Of a stretch of DNA of 64,000 nucleotides, positions 62,265 to 64,000 are shown piece by piece. This stretch comes from Eubacterium sp. (GTDB lineage Bacteria; Bacillota; Clostridia; Oscillospirales; Acutalibacteraceae). The stretch covers positions 372,001-436,000 of the forward strand of contig JARHZA010000001.1 in NCBI GenBank assembly GCA_029258375.1, in the 5' to 3' direction. Position 1 is the first letter of the stretch, and every line of letters begins with the position of its first letter. The translations under genes were made by a program, and so were the position numbers. A model generated the notes under the pieces. The model made no database searches, had not been told where the DNA came from, and worked only from the letters and a program-made list of their open reading frames with translations.

Positions 62265-62729
62265 TCAATCTGTTTTGCTTTTTTTACAGGTTATTATTTT
62301 TTGTATTATAAAATAAATTGCAATGAAAATTATTGCGCCTATTATTGCACCAAAAGTGTCTATTGCCCAATCTTGCACTTTGCAAGAACGTCCCTCAACA
62401 AAAAGTTGATGAAATTCATCAGTAATTGCATATAGCGATGAAAATAATATTGCAAGAAAAGGTTTAATTTTATTAGTTTGTTCAAAAAGTGCAATGTTAA
62501 ATAAAAAAGATAATCCAGCAAATTCAAGGCAGTGCGCCAATTTTCTAACTATAAAATCGGTAATTGCATTGTTGCCAAAAATCTTTTGAAAAAGAATAAC
62601 AAAGTAACCACTTTGATTTGAAGACTCAGTTGAAGTTCTTGAAGAAAAATAAAATATTGTTCCCATACAAATTGCAACAAGTGCCCAACAAAAAATTTTT
62701 TTAGTTGTATTTTTATTTGCGTTTTGCAT
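62265..62729 (-). CDS. VanZ family membrane protein
   Basis: 154 residues with four TM helices. The VanZ signature is visible: VRKLAHCLEFAGLSFLF and DEFHQLFVEGRSCKVQDWAID-like segment, where E, D and R are conserved. Function of most members is unknown; VanZ itself gives low-level teicoplanin resistance. Its start overlaps the end of the peptide-binding protein gene by 17 nt, so it is the second gene of that unit. Confidence 0.83.
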   Translation of the reverse strand: MQNANKNTTKKIFCWALVAICMGTIFYFSSRTSTESSNQSGYFVILFQKIFGNNAITDFIVRKLAHCLEFAGLSFLFNIALFEQTNKIKPFLAILFSSLYAITDEFHQLFVEGRSCKVQDWAIDTFGAIIGAIIFIAIYFIIQKIITCKKSKTD

Positions 62730-64000
62730 TTATAAATGAAACCCTTCCTGTTCCTGGGTGAAATTGAACACCAGATACTCCTTTTGCAGTTGCATAGTAG
62801 TTTGACTCATAAAATAGGGGAACATAGCAAAATGAATCAATTAGTTCTTTTTCACATTTTTGACAAGCAGAAACAAGTTTGTCTGTGCTTTCTGATTGTG
62901 CACGATATAATGCTCTGTCAAAAGATGTTGTATCAAAAGAAGATAAATTTACTGCAGAGAATGATTCTAAAAATGAAATAGGGCTTGAGGTTGTAGCTTC
63001 AAAAGGATATAAAGCAATATCGTAATTTCCTGAATATACTGCTGATTTTAACTTACTTTCAGGCATTGTTTCAATTTTTAAGGAAAATGATGCTTTCTTT
63101 TCGTCAATGCTTGAAATTGCACAAATGCTTTTTTGAACTCCTTGTAAAAGTTCTTTTGCAATGTCTTTCATATTTTCCGGAACAAGAACTGTTAATTCAG
63201 CAGAATATTTTGAAGAACCCTTTGCAGCAGTTTTCCACAGTGAAATTGCTTTTTCTTGGTCAAGGCTATATGTTACGTCAGAAGATTGTTCAGTAAACGG
63301 CTTGTCATTTACTGTGCAGGTTGGCGGAACAATTCCTTTTGCCTCTGTAAGATAGTTATAATCTTTGTAATCAATTTCTGATAATGCAAGTGAAAATGCA
63401 CGGCGTGCGTTTGGATAAGATAAAATGCCACTGTTTGAATTTAAAACAAATGCCCAAGTAATGTTGCTGTAAGGAATTAAGTTTATTCCTTTTTTCTTGC
63501 TTGCAGATGAACTTTCATAACCTCTGAGGTATGCAGCATCGTAATATCCACTTATTAAATCTGATGCAAGTGAAGTATCGCCATCAACAATTTTAAGTGT
63601 TATATCACTAACGGCTGTTTGGTTAGGACCAGTATATTTATTCTTATCTCCACGTCTTTTTAATATATAAGAGTTTTCAAGAACATTTGTAACAATAAAT
63701 TGACCGTTAAAAAGTGTGTATTTTAAATCAAGACCATAACGTCCTTTTGTACTATCAAAAAATTCTTTGTTACAAGGCATTGCAACGGCAGTTGAAAGTG
63801 TTTGTAAAAATCCTTCATCAGGGGATGAAAGGTTAATTTGTAATGTGTAATCATCAATGGCAGAAACACCAAGAGCAGAAACATCTTTAAAACCACCGTG
63901 AATTTGAGGCGCATTAACAATGCCAGAAACAGTTGAGTAAAGTGGACTATTTGTGTTTTTATCAACTGCTCTTTGAAGAGCAAAAACAAAGTCGTGCGCA
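62713..64000 (-). CDS. ABC transporter substrate-binding protein, SBP family 5 (partial, N-terminus missing)
   Basis: At least 428 residues; the frame is open to the right edge, so the start and any signal peptide lie outside. AHDFVFALQRAVDKNTNSP at the edge, LQINLSSPDEGFLQTLS, and the later DYYNYLTEAKGIVPP-like domain II are typical of dipeptide/oligopeptide-binding proteins. It shares the family with the lipoprotein at 3494-4990 but with little identity, so it is a paralogue of distinct specificity. No permease or ATPase is seen. Confidence 0.85.
   Translation of the reverse strand, partial: AHDFVFALQRAVDKNTNSPLYSTVSGIVNAPQIHGGFKDVSALGVSAIDDYTLQINLSSPDEGFLQTLSTAVAMPCNKEFFDSTKGRYGLDLKYTLFNGQFIVTNVLENSYILKRRGDKNKYTGPNQTAVSDITLKIVDGDTSLASDLISGYYDAAYLRGYESSSASKKKGINLIPYSNITWAFVLNSNSGILSYPNARRAFSLALSEIDYKDYNYLTEAKGIVPPTCTVNDKPFTEQSSDVTYSLDQEKAISLWKTAAKGSSKYSAELTVLVPENMKDIAKELLQGVQKSICAISSIDEKKASFSLKIETMPESKLKSAVYSGNYDIALYPFEATTSSPISFLESFSAVNLSSFDTTSFDRALYRAQSESTDKLVSACQKCEKELIDSFCYVPLFYESNYYATAKGVSGVQFHPGTGRVSFINAKRK

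Overview
The window is about 64 kb of AT-rich DNA (roughly one third G+C by eye) from a Gram-positive, anaerobic-looking Clostridia genome, most likely a gut member of the Ruminococcaceae/Oscillospirales type. The evidence is the conserved asp23-fakA-recG block, strong AGGAGG-type ribosome binding sites, frequent TTG/GTG starts, lipoprotein and secretion signals typical of such bacteria, an LCP cell-wall enzyme, an agr-type peptide signalling locus, and catabolic genes for host or dietary sugars (fucose, alpha-galactosides, nucleosides). It is chromosomal: it carries rnpB, metG, lepA, rsmI and recG, with no phage or transposase genes.

Layout. 1-5763 (minus): partial recG, fakA and asp23, then a peptide-binding lipoprotein and a YmdB-type phosphodiesterase. 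5878-6280: a tRNA-Gln(CTG) with promoter, terminator and a duplicated terminator-plus-tail repeat. 6285-11868: a YhcH protein and a fucose operon (isomerase, kinase, aldolase) with a divergent AraC regulator. 11924-16070 (minus): an editing-domain protein, a small membrane protein, and a Nudix/pyrophosphatase-like fusion in a run with a COG2426 membrane protein and a membrane-anchored GH27 alpha-galactosidase. 16355-23140: a secreted protein of about 2,261 residues built partly from tandem divergent repeats. 23141-26090: sparse region with three small proteins of unknown function and a less AT-rich, possibly acquired islet. 26118-29631: LCP protein, RNase P RNA, and a tandem-duplicated class II aldolase. 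29692-32590: a probable Mn2+ (yybP-ykoY) riboswitch and its P-type ATPase. 32636-35124: RlmD-type methyltransferase and an ADP-ribosylglycohydrolase. 35356-41335: LacI regulator, then a GNAT-ribokinase-nucleoside hydrolase-transporter operon and a pyridoxal kinase-like gene. 41460-44078: an amidohydrolase and two small uncharacterised proteins. 44235-47202: a complete divergent agr locus (agrCA on minus, agrDB on plus), including a 53-residue agrD. 47341-51576: lepA, trmN6-like, rsmI and a radical SAM gene. 51892-58435: alpha/beta hydrolase, two tandem EamA transporters, a MATE exporter behind a probable attenuator, a phosphoesterase and a D,D-carboxypeptidase. 58498-64000: two XRE regulators, tatD-metG, vanZ and a second, partial peptide-binding protein.

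How the genes work together. The sugar loci are self-contained: FucI, the kinase and the aldolase turn L-fucose into DHAP and lactaldehyde, while the LacI-controlled operon appears to import a nucleoside, hydrolyse it and phosphorylate the ribose. The agr locus holds every part of a quorum-sensing circuit, with phased direct repeats placed just upstream of the agrD promoter as expected for AgrA autoactivation. Much of the regulation is readable from sequence: a metal riboswitch, an attenuator before the MATE gene, palindromic operators at the XRE, LacI and asp23 promoters, and a palindrome in the leader of the giant secreted protein.
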